Positions 44,427-52,346 of a DNA stretch of 64,000 nt are shown here, one piece after another. The stretch is from positions 1 through 64,000 of the forward strand of contig CAVSPC010000037.1 of assembly GCA_963729795.1 (NCBI GenBank), in the 5' to 3' direction. The notes beneath the pieces are model-generated. The model ran no database searches and was not told where the DNA came from. It saw only the letters and a list, made by a program, of their open reading frames with translations. Made by a program: the position numbers and the translations under genes. The stretch's first letter is position 1. The number at the start of each line of letters is the position of its first letter. This stretch comes from CAWBBA01 sp963729795. GTDB lineage: Bacteria; Desulfobacterota; Desulfomonilia; Desulfomonilales; Desulfomonilaceae.

Positions 44427-44986
44427 TTGTTTGCTCCTCCTGTGGATGTGACGGATGGAAGTACCATTACAACGACATTATTGGCCTTGCGGCATACGTA
44501 CACCCTTGTGCCCTTTTGCACGGCACTCAAAGTAAGCGGCTTGGAATTCTGATCTATTACAACCACATTCTTGCCGGTGAGATCGATTCCAAGGTCGTTC
44601 TGGCCCGTGTACAGAGTAATGGACTGCGATGCGACCGTGGATACGTAGCTCGGCCCTACTATGGAATAAGCCTGGGCGATATAAGGAGCGATAGGTGAAG
44701 GAGGTGACGGAGTGGAGACCCCCATCACCTTATTGTCAGATGGGGTAGTCTGGCCGGAGGCTGCTTGCGCCGGCACGTTGGCGAGCAGAGAAATCATAAG
44801 GAAAGCAATCAGCCCAATTATGCTGACGGCCTTCGAAATCGGAATTTCATGCCGCATGTTTTCACACTCGTGTAAGGGCAAAGCATGCCGCGCCCATACC
44901 GATCGGGACGTGTCATCACCAGCAGAGCGTGAACGCCATCCGCACCCACGCGCTGCCCGCGAGGGCTTGCGGGACTTTGTCGTCAT
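44423..44986 (-). CDS. secreted/membrane-anchored protein of the pilus cluster
   Basis: 187 residues from ATG 44986, which has an excellent AAGGAGG 6 nt upstream. The first 43 residues are unusually Arg-rich; a normal signal peptide (SIIGLIAFLMISLLANVPAQA) begins only after the second Met (ATG 44857), which lacks a ribosome-binding site. Cleavage is expected after PAQA. The mature ~110 residues are Ser/Thr/Val-rich with SITLYTGQNDLGIDLTGKNVVVID and a single Cys (YVCRKANN). The stop overlaps the pilY1 start (ATGA), so it is translationally coupled to it. No family recognised. Confidence 0.7.
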   Translation of the reverse strand: MTTKSRKPSRAARGCGWRSRSAGDDTSRSVWARHALPLHECENMRHEIPISKAVSIIGLIAFLMISLLANVPAQAASGQTTPSDNKVMGVSTPSPPSPIAPYIAQAYSIVGPSYVSTVASQSITLYTGQNDLGIDLTGKNVVVIDQNSKPLTLSAVQKGTRVYVCRKANNVVVMVLPSVTSTGGANK

Positions 44987-45883
44987 GGATATCCTCCTTC
45001 ACGCAAAGAAAAACACATTTCAATATGGACCGGGGGAGGCCGCCATGGGCTAATACCACTGGCCTCTCCAATCTCATCGAAAATCCTTCCGTTTATCTCG
45101 GGTCGCAACTCCGCCAGGGAGCCTGCTGCGCAACCTCACTCATAGGCGCCATCGTGCTACGCGGAGGTTCCACTCATTGTTCCGTTACCTCTCTCCGGCT
45201 CCTAGGAGTCTGACATACTAAGTTTTTCCCGTACCAGTCTCTGAGAGATCCCGATACAATAGTCGCCATCGTGCCACGAATTCGGGAAAGTCCCGCGGGA
45301 CGCGGGATTACGCAACAGCCTCCTAATAGTCCCCCGCCTACGGGACTCGGCCAGGAAAATGTCCATAGTTCGTGATCGTGGAGGCGGAGCCTCCAGGTCA
45401 GGCATGCTCAGCCAGAGTCCGAGAACGAGAAATAACAAACTCCCTAGTTCTCTGAATTCCGTCGTCCGTCGGAATGACGAACGACAAGAATGACTCCCTG
45501 TTGATTAAAATCTATGAGACAATGCCTGGGAACGACTCAAAAACAAAGAGGGTAAGTACCCCGTTAACGTCAGCCCATGTTATTGTGAAGAGTTAGTATC
45601 CCCCGTTCTGCGGGAAAGCGCTCTCCCCCTGCCAGTTGGCCTACGGGCCAGAAAGATGGGCAATAATCGTACCACTTATAGCGTTTTCAATCCCAATGCA
45701 TGGTCCCGTCATCAGACCCATTATTTTCAGTCCCTCAATCAGGCAAAATGTGACAAAATGTTGTACGCTCTTTGACTGGACAAGTTATGTAACCATAATC
45801 ATAGACATTATCTCTGTCAACAAGGTGGACAGGGTGTTAAAAGTTTTAATACCTGCTATTTTCAAAAAAGAGGAGATCTTCTC
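44987..45883. other. long intergenic region with degenerate palindromic repeats
   Basis: 897 nt between divergent genes and without a credible gene. It contains several small palindromes (e.g. GGAGGCGGAGCCTCC near 45390; TCCCGCGGGACGCGGGA near 45290), and repeated fragments such as GCGCCATCGTGCTACG / GTCGCCATCGTGCCACG that recall the internal parts of the MITE-like element. The minus frame at 45202-45438 lies wholly in this repetitive DNA. Near the right end is a promoter-like sequence (45772-45799). I see no c-di-GMP (GEMM) riboswitch consensus. Confidence 0.55.
45772..45799 (+). promoter_or_regulatory. candidate sigma-70 promoter
   Basis: TTGACT (45772-45777), 16-nt spacer, CATAAT (45794-45799), 85 nt before the GTG at 45884. 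Confidence 0.5.
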
Positions 45884-46624
45884 GTGCGGGGAACTCTATA
45901 TCGAATAAAACTCTACGGCCATTCCGACAGCGACACCGAACTGTTTTGTAGAAATTTGGCGGCTATCCTGGCTATTGATGAGGAAAAGGCTCAGGCTCTT
46001 TTACGCAATACGCCTGTAGTCATAAAAGAGGGGATTCCACGGGAAAAGGCCGAAGAGTTCTGCAAGCTTATTGAGCAGATCCGTGCCCTCTGCATAATCG
46101 AGCCGGTTGACTCGGAAATACACGAAGATGCCGTTCCCGCGACTGACCGGGACTTTGCTCTGCAAACCAGAGCGATGAATGAATTCGCGAAGAAAACTTC
46201 TCCTGGTTCATGGATCTGGATGGCAGTGCTTGTCGTTACTGCCGGAGGATTTTTGCTCTTCGCCGGAGGCAGCTTCATATCATCTATATGGAGTGTCTAC
46301 CACCAAAACCGGTCGACAGTTTCTTCACCGGTGCAAGACGCTCAGTCTACTACCTCTGGGTCCGGGCTTGAGGTCGCCGCCCCCAGTCCGGTTTCCGCGG
46401 AGGATCTGTTCGCCCGGATTGATGCGCTCAAGGCCGGGATAGAATCAGCGAGATTCGAGTTGGCTCAGGCTGAAGAAATCCTGGCGGGCTTGTATAAATC
46501 ACCTCGCTCCCAGCCCAAGGAATTCGAGGATCAGGCGCTTATTATAAAGGGTTTGCGGGAAAAAATCCGAGCTGATTTGGCTCAACTCCAAGTCCTGAAA
46601 GGAAAATTGGAAGAAATTGAATAA
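45884..46624 (+). CDS. membrane protein with L7/L12-like N-domain and coiled coil
   Basis: 246 residues, GTG start with GAGGAG 8 nt upstream. The N-terminal ~75 residues (LFCRNLAAILAIDEEKAQALL, then VVIKEGIPREKAEEFCKLIEQI) resemble the C-terminal fold of ribosomal protein L7/L12, a domain also found in several unrelated membrane proteins. One transmembrane helix follows (WIWMAVLVVTAGGFLLFAGG, about residues 110-130). After a Ser/Thr-rich linker, the C-terminal ~75 residues form a coiled coil (ARFELAQAEEILAGLYKSP, then LREKIRADLAQLQVLKGKL). No named family; it stands alone. Confidence 0.75.
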   Translation: MRGTLYRIKLYGHSDSDTELFCRNLAAILAIDEEKAQALLRNTPVVIKEGIPREKAEEFCKLIEQIRALCIIEPVDSEIHEDAVPATDRDFALQTRAMNEFAKKTSPGSWIWMAVLVVTAGGFLLFAGGSFISSIWSVYHQNRSTVSSPVQDAQSTTSGSGLEVAAPSPVSAEDLFARIDALKAGIESARFELAQAEEILAGLYKSPRSQPKEFEDQALIIKGLREKIRADLAQLQVLKGKLEEIE

Positions 46625-46862
46625 AGTAGCGGATCGCTGTATTTGCTCGGATCGAAGACGTAAGGCAGCCTGATCTGTTGACCATTCCCCGTCAAGTGCT
46701 TATTAATGAAGATAGATCACACGCTGTCGTAGTTCCGGAAGGAAGCGTACACCGATTTCCTCGGTGAAATTGCCGACCCTATACCGGGTGCCGACAGGTG
46801 GTACCGCAGGATTCACCAGCTTAGCCTAAGATCTATATCCCAAACACACTTAGGATGTATAT

Positions 46863-47066
46863 ATGAAAACGCCATGTTATCGTCACCCCGAAGCGGAGGG
46901 GAAGTTCTATTGTCAGAAAGATGGCAACTACATGTGTAGAGAGTGCGCGTGCTGTCATTCTCCTCACGTCTATTGCCAATTTCGCACAGCCTGCGTGATT
47001 CATCTCTTAACCAGAGAAGGAGAACTTGGGCCTTGCGAAGGGTTGCAAGAACGCGAGGCCGGCTGA
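46863..47066 (+). CDS. small Cys/His-rich zinc-box protein
   Basis: 67 residues. The pattern CYRHPEAEGKFYCQKDGNYMC, CRECACCHSPHVYC and QFRTACVIH resembles a B-box-like zinc-binding unit, with eight or nine Cys and several His. Small proteins of this pattern occur in anaerobic Desulfobacterota; their role is unknown. ATG 46863 has AGGATG upstream. The length and repeated Cys support a real gene; the function is not known. Confidence 0.6.
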   Translation: MKTPCYRHPEAEGKFYCQKDGNYMCRECACCHSPHVYCQFRTACVIHLLTREGELGPCEGLQEREAG

Positions 47067-47279
47067 GGACCTGGTACGAATGAGAGCGTCTAATTTCAAA
47101 GCGGTTCTTCCTGTTGCGAGTGCTCGGGGAGGTGGCGTTTCCTTTCTTGAGACAGCAACCAGCGCCGGAGAATTCTTGCAGGGGATGACAAAAGAGACTG
47201 CAGTGTTTATATTGAAACGTTGATGGAGCGAGACTGACATTCCTCGCCGCCAAGCATCTCAATATCTTGGATATATCCC

Positions 47280-48377
47280 ATGACAAAACGTGATTACTAC
47301 GAAGTACTCGGAGTGGCCAAAAACGCCGGTCCGGACGAGATCAAGAGATCGTATCGCAAGCTGGCGCTCAAGTACCATCCGGACCGGAATCGCGGGGATA
47401 AAGACGCCGAGGAAATGTTCAAGGAAGCCGCAGAGGCTTACGAGGTCCTGAGCGACCCGGAAAAGAAACAGCTTTATGACCGCTTTGGTCATGCGGGGCT
47501 CCAGCAGACAGGTTTTCAAGGGTTTCGGGATTTTGACGACATCTTTTCATCGTTCGGAGACATTTTCGAGGAATTCTTCGGGTTCGGTGCCAGGGGCGCT
47601 AGGCGGAGTCGTGTTAGGCGGGGCGCAGACCTGCGCGTCGATATTGCCATCGATTTCATGGAAGCCGCCACCGGGAAGGAAACCGAGATCGAAGTCTCTC
47701 GGCACGAACCATGTGATGAATGCCACGGGACCGGGACCAGTGGTGGGGTCCAACCGTCGGTCTGTCCTACGTGCGGGGGCCGCGGCCAGGTGACGCGGTC
47801 GCAAGGATTCTTTTCCATTAGCACGACGTGTCCGACTTGCCAGGGTAGCGGAACTGTGATCAAGGATCCGTGTCTGAAGTGCCGTGGAGTGGGGCGGAGC
47901 CTCATAAAGAAGAAACTTTCGCTGAGGATTCCCGCTGGTGTTGACACCGGATCGCGTCTCAGGCTCCACGGTGAAGGCGAAGATGGAGATCATGGAGCAC
48001 CGCCTGGCGATCTGTATGTATTCATTCACGTCGAACCCCACGATACCTTCCGCCGCCAGGACGACGACGTGATAGTGGGCGTTCCCATACCGTACAGCCT
48101 AGCTGCGCTCGGGGGGGAAATTGAGATTCCCACTCTCGATGGTCCGGAGCATTTTGAAGTTCCGGCAGGCACACAATCGGGGCAGGATTTCCGAATTCAC
48201 GGCAAAGGGATTACGCATCTTCGAGGCCGAGGTCGCGGGGATCTTGTTGTTGTGGTATACATAGAGACTCCCAAGAAAGTGAGCAAGGCGCAAGAAGATA
48301 TTCTCCGTCGGCTTGCTGAAATCGAAGGAGCTAAGGTTGCCCCGGAAAAGAAAGGATTCTTTTCGAGAAAGAGATAG
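47280..48377 (+). CDS. dnaJ: chaperone DnaJ
   Basis: Co-chaperone that delivers substrates to DnaK and stimulates its ATPase. 365 residues. The J-domain (MTKRDYYEVLGVAKNAGPDE) contains the HPD motif (KYHPDRNRG). A short Gly/Phe-rich segment (FGDIFEEFFGFGARG) follows. The zinc domain has four CxxCxGxG repeats: CDECHGTG, CPTCGGRG, CPTCQGSG and CLKCRGVG. The C-terminal substrate-binding domain is complete. No dnaK or grpE is nearby, so the gene is separate from a heat-shock operon here. Confidence 0.96.
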   Translation: MTKRDYYEVLGVAKNAGPDEIKRSYRKLALKYHPDRNRGDKDAEEMFKEAAEAYEVLSDPEKKQLYDRFGHAGLQQTGFQGFRDFDDIFSSFGDIFEEFFGFGARGARRSRVRRGADLRVDIAIDFMEAATGKETEIEVSRHEPCDECHGTGTSGGVQPSVCPTCGGRGQVTRSQGFFSISTTCPTCQGSGTVIKDPCLKCRGVGRSLIKKKLSLRIPAGVDTGSRLRLHGEGEDGDHGAPPGDLYVFIHVEPHDTFRRQDDDVIVGVPIPYSLAALGGEIEIPTLDGPEHFEVPAGTQSGQDFRIHGKGITHLRGRGRGDLVVVVYIETPKKVSKAQEDILRRLAEIEGAKVAPEKKGFFSRKR

Positions 48378-48419
48378 TCGTCAATGAGCTTACGTATGAT
48401 TTCTCATGGAATATAGCTT

Positions 48420-48911
48420 ATGTATACCGAAAGAATTGTGGTCCTTGGGGTCGGCAACATACTTCTGAGAGACGAAGGAGTCGGTGTAAGGGTCGTGGAG
48501 GAGTTGCAGCGTCGTTATCTATTGCCTGAGCAGGTTCAGGTCATTGATGGGGGTACACAGGGCCTCTGGCTCATGTCCACGATTCAACAGGCCGACAGGC
48601 TTATTGTTGTAGACGCAGTGCTCGGTCGCGATGAGCCCGGCACTTTGTACCGCCTTGTGGGGGAGGATCTCCCCAAAGGCCTAAGAGCAAAGCAATCTGC
48701 ACACGACAGCGATTTGGTCGAGGCACTCAACCTCTGTTCCCTCTTGGACGCGGGACCGAAAAGCGTCGTCGTGGTCGGCGTGGAGCCCGAAAACATCCAG
48801 CCTTTTGGGCTGGAATTGACGGAAACGGTCGCTGCACGCGTGGACGAATTGGTTCTCAGGGTTGTCGATGAGCTGAAGATACTGGGAATTGAACCGCAAA
48901 AAAAAGTTTGA
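48420..48911 (+). CDS. hydrogenase maturation protease (HyaD/HybD family)
   Basis: 163 residues. Cleaves the C-terminal extension of a [NiFe]-hydrogenase large subunit after nickel insertion. Motifs: VLGVGNILLRDEGVGVRVVEEL at the N-terminus (first nickel-contacting acidic residue), then LIVVDAVLG (Asp) and SAHDSDLVEALNL (His). No hydrogenase structural genes are in the window. It lies 42 nt after dnaJ and 102 nt before a tetraheme cytochrome gene; the latter could be the electron acceptor of the processed hydrogenase, but this is only context. Confidence 0.9.
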   Translation: MYTERIVVLGVGNILLRDEGVGVRVVEELQRRYLLPEQVQVIDGGTQGLWLMSTIQQADRLIVVDAVLGRDEPGTLYRLVGEDLPKGLRAKQSAHDSDLVEALNLCSLLDAGPKSVVVVGVEPENIQPFGLELTETVAARVDELVLRVVDELKILGIEPQKKV

Positions 48912-49013
48912 ACCAAAGGGGGGGGTGTGATAATGTAAACTACTTATGAGGGAACATCTTGCCGAATTTCGCGGGATTTCCTGCTTGTATTTATTCAATG
49001 AGGAGGCTTGATC

Positions 49014-49445
49014 ATGAAGAACAAGGGGAGAGTTGTTCTTGGAATTATCTTAAGTGTTGCGGTTCTAGCAGCTTTCACTCTGGCTTATGCCGCCACAAAA
49101 GCTCCTGAAAAACCTATCACCATCGAGAGCAAAGATGTTTTCAAGAAGTTCAAGCAGGGACCTGTAATCTTCAACCACGCCAAGCACAAAGCAGCCCCGT
49201 GCACAACCTGCCATCACGTGTACGAGAATGGCAAGAACGTCTGGAAGGAAGGTCAGGAAGTCAAGAAGTGTGATGCCTGCCACAAACTAAAGGCCGAAGG
49301 CAAGGTTCCAGGCCTGGAGAAAGCCTTTCACAAGAGGTGCCAGGGTTGCCACAAGAAACTAAAGAAGGAAAAGAAACCGGCCGGTCCAACCGTGTGTAAC
49401 AAGTGCCATCAGAAGAAAGCGGCCGCGGCCGGCGAGAAAAAGTAA
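49014..49445 (+). CDS. tetraheme cytochrome c (class III, c3-like)
   Basis: 143 residues with a Sec signal peptide (RVVLGIILSVAVLAAFTLAYA) and four CxxCH haem sites: CTTCHH, CDACH, CQGCH and CNKCH. Additional His (FNHAKHK, FHKRC) would give bis-His ligation. Lys-rich, as usual for c3-type periplasmic cytochromes that shuttle electrons between hydrogenases or formate dehydrogenases and membrane complexes. ATG 49014 has AGGAGG 7 nt upstream. Followed by a strong terminator. Confidence 0.92.
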   Translation: MKNKGRVVLGIILSVAVLAAFTLAYAATKAPEKPITIESKDVFKKFKQGPVIFNHAKHKAAPCTTCHHVYENGKNVWKEGQEVKKCDACHKLKAEGKVPGLEKAFHKRCQGCHKKLKKEKKPAGPTVCNKCHQKKAAAAGEKK

Positions 49446-49476
49446 GCTCACGACTCCCCGCACACAGGACATATCC

Positions 49477-49508
49477 AAGCCCTCTCCCATTGGGAGAGGG
49501 CTTTTTTT
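49477..49508 (+). terminator. rho-independent terminator
   Basis: AAGCCCTCTCCCA-T-TGGGAGAGGGCTT followed by TTTTTT. A 12-13-bp near-perfect stem with a U tract, 32 nt after the cytochrome stop codon. Confidence 0.93.
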
Positions 49509-50141
49509 GTTGCCATTAGCATTCTCGCTTACGTGGGGGGCAGGCTTTCCGCTGACGGCAGGTTGGAAGAAACTATCTCAAAACTGTTTTGATGCCTGGA
49601 ATCGGGCCACGATGGCAGCCTCGTGCTGAAGCACCAGGCTACTTTCTATCGCCCCGATGGGGCTTAAATGCAAGCGTCCCGTAGGGACTGCAGATAGTAG
49701 CCCGGTCCCCGCGGAACTCGGGATTGCCGGGAAAAGGGAGCATCGTGGTACGAATTTCACCCATGCCTCGATTTTGAGACAATTTCGGAAAGCCTGCCCC
49801 TCGGGATTAATGGCTCTTGCCCACTGAAAACTTAATGCTTTCTCGATACCGAGAATTCTTCTTGACCTCACACCCGTGCCAAGGGTAATAATGGCTCCTA
49901 CAGCATTTTTCAAAAATCCTTTCCGAATGGGCACGTCCCTGTAGGTCCGACGGATTCCGGAACAGGTCCGAGCAAGGCACTTGGGCTCAGTTCATTCGGG
50001 GTTTCGGCTCACGCCGGAACGACGTGAATTCACAGTCGGGAACAGTTTTCTGGAATCGCTACGATCTCTCCCTCAAATTGGAATTATAACGGTCTATTAT
50101 TTTGATTTTTTTGTGTGCTTTTTGAATGCAAGGAGGTTCCT
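49509..50141. other. intergenic region with MITE-like element
   Basis: 633 nt without a gene. The first part holds the MITE-like element copy 2 (49572-49783). The rest (49784-50141) has no recognised feature except an AT-rich stretch (ATTATAACGGTCTATTATTTTG, near 50085) that could carry the promoter of the downstream cytochrome gene. Confidence 0.55.
49572..49783. repeat. MITE-like element copy 2
   Basis: Begins CTATCTCAAAAC (49573-49584) and ends ATTTTGAGACA (49771-49781), slightly degraded versions of the termini at 2564 and 2769. Internal blocks in the same order: GATGGGGCTTAAAT, CGTCCCGTAGGGAC, AGTAGCCCGGT, TTGCCGGGAA, CATCGTGGTACGA. Confidence 0.8.
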
Positions 50142-52004
50142 ATGAAGACAAGCGCTTCAATTTTCACTCTGTGGAAGTCTGCGATCTTTTTGGTGATCGG
50201 GGCGGCAGCCCTCATCCTGGCGTTGCAATACACGTGCGTTCCTATAATGGCTCAGGAGACGAGCACTTCAGCACCTCAGCCGGTCGAAACCAGGCCCAAG
50301 CCGCCGGAATCGTCGACTCAACCCGCACAGACCTCGCAGCCAAAACAGCCATCAGCAGCGCAACCTGCTGAAACGCCTCAACCCAAGCAGCCATCTGCCG
50401 CCAAGCCCGAGGCAACCCCCGCGCCTGCGGCGCAACCGCCGGCAACTACTCCCCCTCCGGCCGCGGCTCCCACCCAAAAACCGGAAGTAAAACCTCAGCC
50501 GGCACCAAAAGAAGCTGCTCCGGCACAGGCAGAGGAAGCCAAATCGGAAGAACTTACCAATGAAACCTGCTTCGGTTGTCACAATCCCGATATACTTACC
50601 ATGTCAAAAGAAGACTTGGCAGATCAAGTGGTCGTGGAAAAGAAGCCTCTTCCCGCCAGACCGAAGCCGCCTTTTATTTTTGGAAAATTAAGCCTCTCGA
50701 TAAATCAGAAGAAATATGCCGATGGAGTCCATGCGGACAACACCTGCGTGTCCTGCCATACGGACGTGAAAGAAGTGCCGCACAATGAGCGCCTAAAGGG
50801 AGTGGACTGCAAAGAATGCCATGAAGATGCTGTAGAAAGCATTGCGGCAGGAGCCCACGGCAAGAGTGCGGGACCCAAGGCGCCCGAATGCATAGGATGC
50901 CACGATGTGCATTACGGAAAGAGCATGGATGCCTATGCAAAAGACTTTGCCCGTAAAACTTGTGTGGATTGCCACAAAGCAAGCGGCATGAATACGGTCG
51001 CCGCGCAGCACCGGAATCTATATGAAAGACGTCTGCACCTGACTCTGAAGTGCATGATCTGCCACCAGGGCAACCAGCCCGGTGTTCATAATATTCTTCC
51101 TGTCAAGACCAAAGTAGCCCGTTGTCAATCTTGCCATACCAAAGCCACGATACTCTCGAAAGAAAAAATGAAGCCCATGGGGCTGGGGCAATACATAACT
51201 CAAACGGGGTTCATTAATGCCGACAGCCTCAAGAAGTTCGGTTACGTCGTGGGCGCTAATCGCATTCCCGCTCTGGACATGATTATCATTCTTGCCGTCA
51301 TAGCCCCGATTGGTCTTCCAATCGTGCATGGCGGGTTGAGATTTCTCACAAGACGCAAGGGACCGTTGCATTTGCCCGAAGAAAAGATCCTGCTGCATCC
51401 GCTGATGGAAAGGATCTGGCACTGGTCCCAGGCTCTCTGCATAGTCCTTTTGATTATCACCGGGGTCGTGCTTCATTGGCCCGAGAAATTCGGCGATTCG
51501 TTCCATTGGGCGGTCAGGTGGCACAACATATTCGGGACCGCAGCGGTAATCGCCTTTCTGTTCTGGCTGATTTACAACCTGGTGACCGGACGGATTTCAC
51601 ATTACTTCCCGAAAAAGGGAGAGATTCCTCATGGACTAATAAAGCAAGCTAAATTCTACGGTTACGGCGTTTTCAAGCATGAACCGCATCCGTATGCTCC
51701 CACAGAGGACAACAAGTTCAATCCCCTGCAGAAGATAGCTTACTTGCAGTTCCAGGTAATTTTGCTGCCTATCTTATTGATCAGCGGAATCCTTTACATG
51801 TATCCGAGCACCTTCAAGGGTGTGATCAATGCTATTGGCGGCATGACGGTGCTCGGAATCGTGCATCTAATTCTGGGGGCTGTCTTCGCTGCATTTCTGG
51901 TGGCTCATCTCTATCTGGCCACCACCGGAGAGACGATCGGTGAGAACTTCAAGGCGATAATATTCGGCTATGGCATCAAATCGGACCATAGCGAACACAA
52001 GTAA
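50142..52004 (+). CDS. heptaheme cytochrome c fused to b-type cytochrome membrane domain
   Basis: 620 residues from ATG 50142 (GGAGG upstream). A signal/anchor helix is followed by a ~110-residue Pro/Ala/Gln-rich linker (about residues 40-145). Then come seven CxxCH haem sites: CFGCH, CVSCH, CKECH, CIGCH, CVDCH, CMICH, CQSCH (about 150-330). The C-terminal ~260 residues have five or six membrane helices of the cytochrome b561/hydrogenase-b type, with His ligands in ERIWHWSQALCIVLLIITG, VRWHNIFGTAA and VAHLYLATTGETIGEN. It would link the menaquinone pool to periplasmic electron carriers such as the tetraheme cytochrome. The exact partner is unknown. Confidence 0.88.
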   Translation: MKTSASIFTLWKSAIFLVIGAAALILALQYTCVPIMAQETSTSAPQPVETRPKPPESSTQPAQTSQPKQPSAAQPAETPQPKQPSAAKPEATPAPAAQPPATTPPPAAAPTQKPEVKPQPAPKEAAPAQAEEAKSEELTNETCFGCHNPDILTMSKEDLADQVVVEKKPLPARPKPPFIFGKLSLSINQKKYADGVHADNTCVSCHTDVKEVPHNERLKGVDCKECHEDAVESIAAGAHGKSAGPKAPECIGCHDVHYGKSMDAYAKDFARKTCVDCHKASGMNTVAAQHRNLYERRLHLTLKCMICHQGNQPGVHNILPVKTKVARCQSCHTKATILSKEKMKPMGLGQYITQTGFINADSLKKFGYVVGANRIPALDMIIILAVIAPIGLPIVHGGLRFLTRRKGPLHLPEEKILLHPLMERIWHWSQALCIVLLIITGVVLHWPEKFGDSFHWAVRWHNIFGTAAVIAFLFWLIYNLVTGRISHYFPKKGEIPHGLIKQAKFYGYGVFKHEPHPYAPTEDNKFNPLQKIAYLQFQVILLPILLISGILYMYPSTFKGVINAIGGMTVLGIVHLILGAVFAAFLVAHLYLATTGETIGENFKAIIFGYGIKSDHSEHK

Positions 52005-52346
52005 CGCGGATCCGACGGCGGCAAAATTGCACTGAACTGAGCACCAAGGATTGCCACCGGACGCGGATGCGCCTGGATTTGTAGAACGTTAGCGGTAGTG
52101 GAGGCACCTGCCTGTCTAATATAGATTTGTAGGATGAGGTGAATCCCGCGTCTTGCGGGATGACCCTCATCAAGGGTCGCAAGCCTTGCCGATATGCTGT
52201 TCTACGCCAGGAACGCGAGTGATGCGGATACTCCCCGCTACTGTCGGGGTTCACCGCATCTTTCGCCGGTTGGGCCTTTACAGCTTCCTGCAGGAAAAGC
52301 CTCGCCGGAGGCCTCGTGTCCGGTTGCCATCTTCCCCTTGAGTCTG
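52005..52346. other. convergent intergenic region with REP-like element
   Basis: 342 nt between convergent genes. GTAGGATGAGGTGAATCCC (52129-52147) and GGGGTTCACCGCATC (52246-52260) form an imperfect inverted pair, with a second small stem (CCCGCGTCTTGCGGGA) inside. It is a further REP/MITE-like repeat, related in design to the 110-bp elements. No clear rho-independent terminator. Confidence 0.6.

Noticed and set aside
45202..45438. Minus-strand frame of 78 codons
   Set aside because: It lies in palindromic repeat DNA (GGAGGCGGAGCCTCC and similar) and shows no protein-like composition beyond one Leu-rich stretch.
44423..45883. A c-di-GMP (GEMM) riboswitch upstream of the pilus cluster, as known in Geobacter
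   Set aside because: The GGGACGCAAAGC core and the tetraloop-receptor consensus were not found on either strand in this region.
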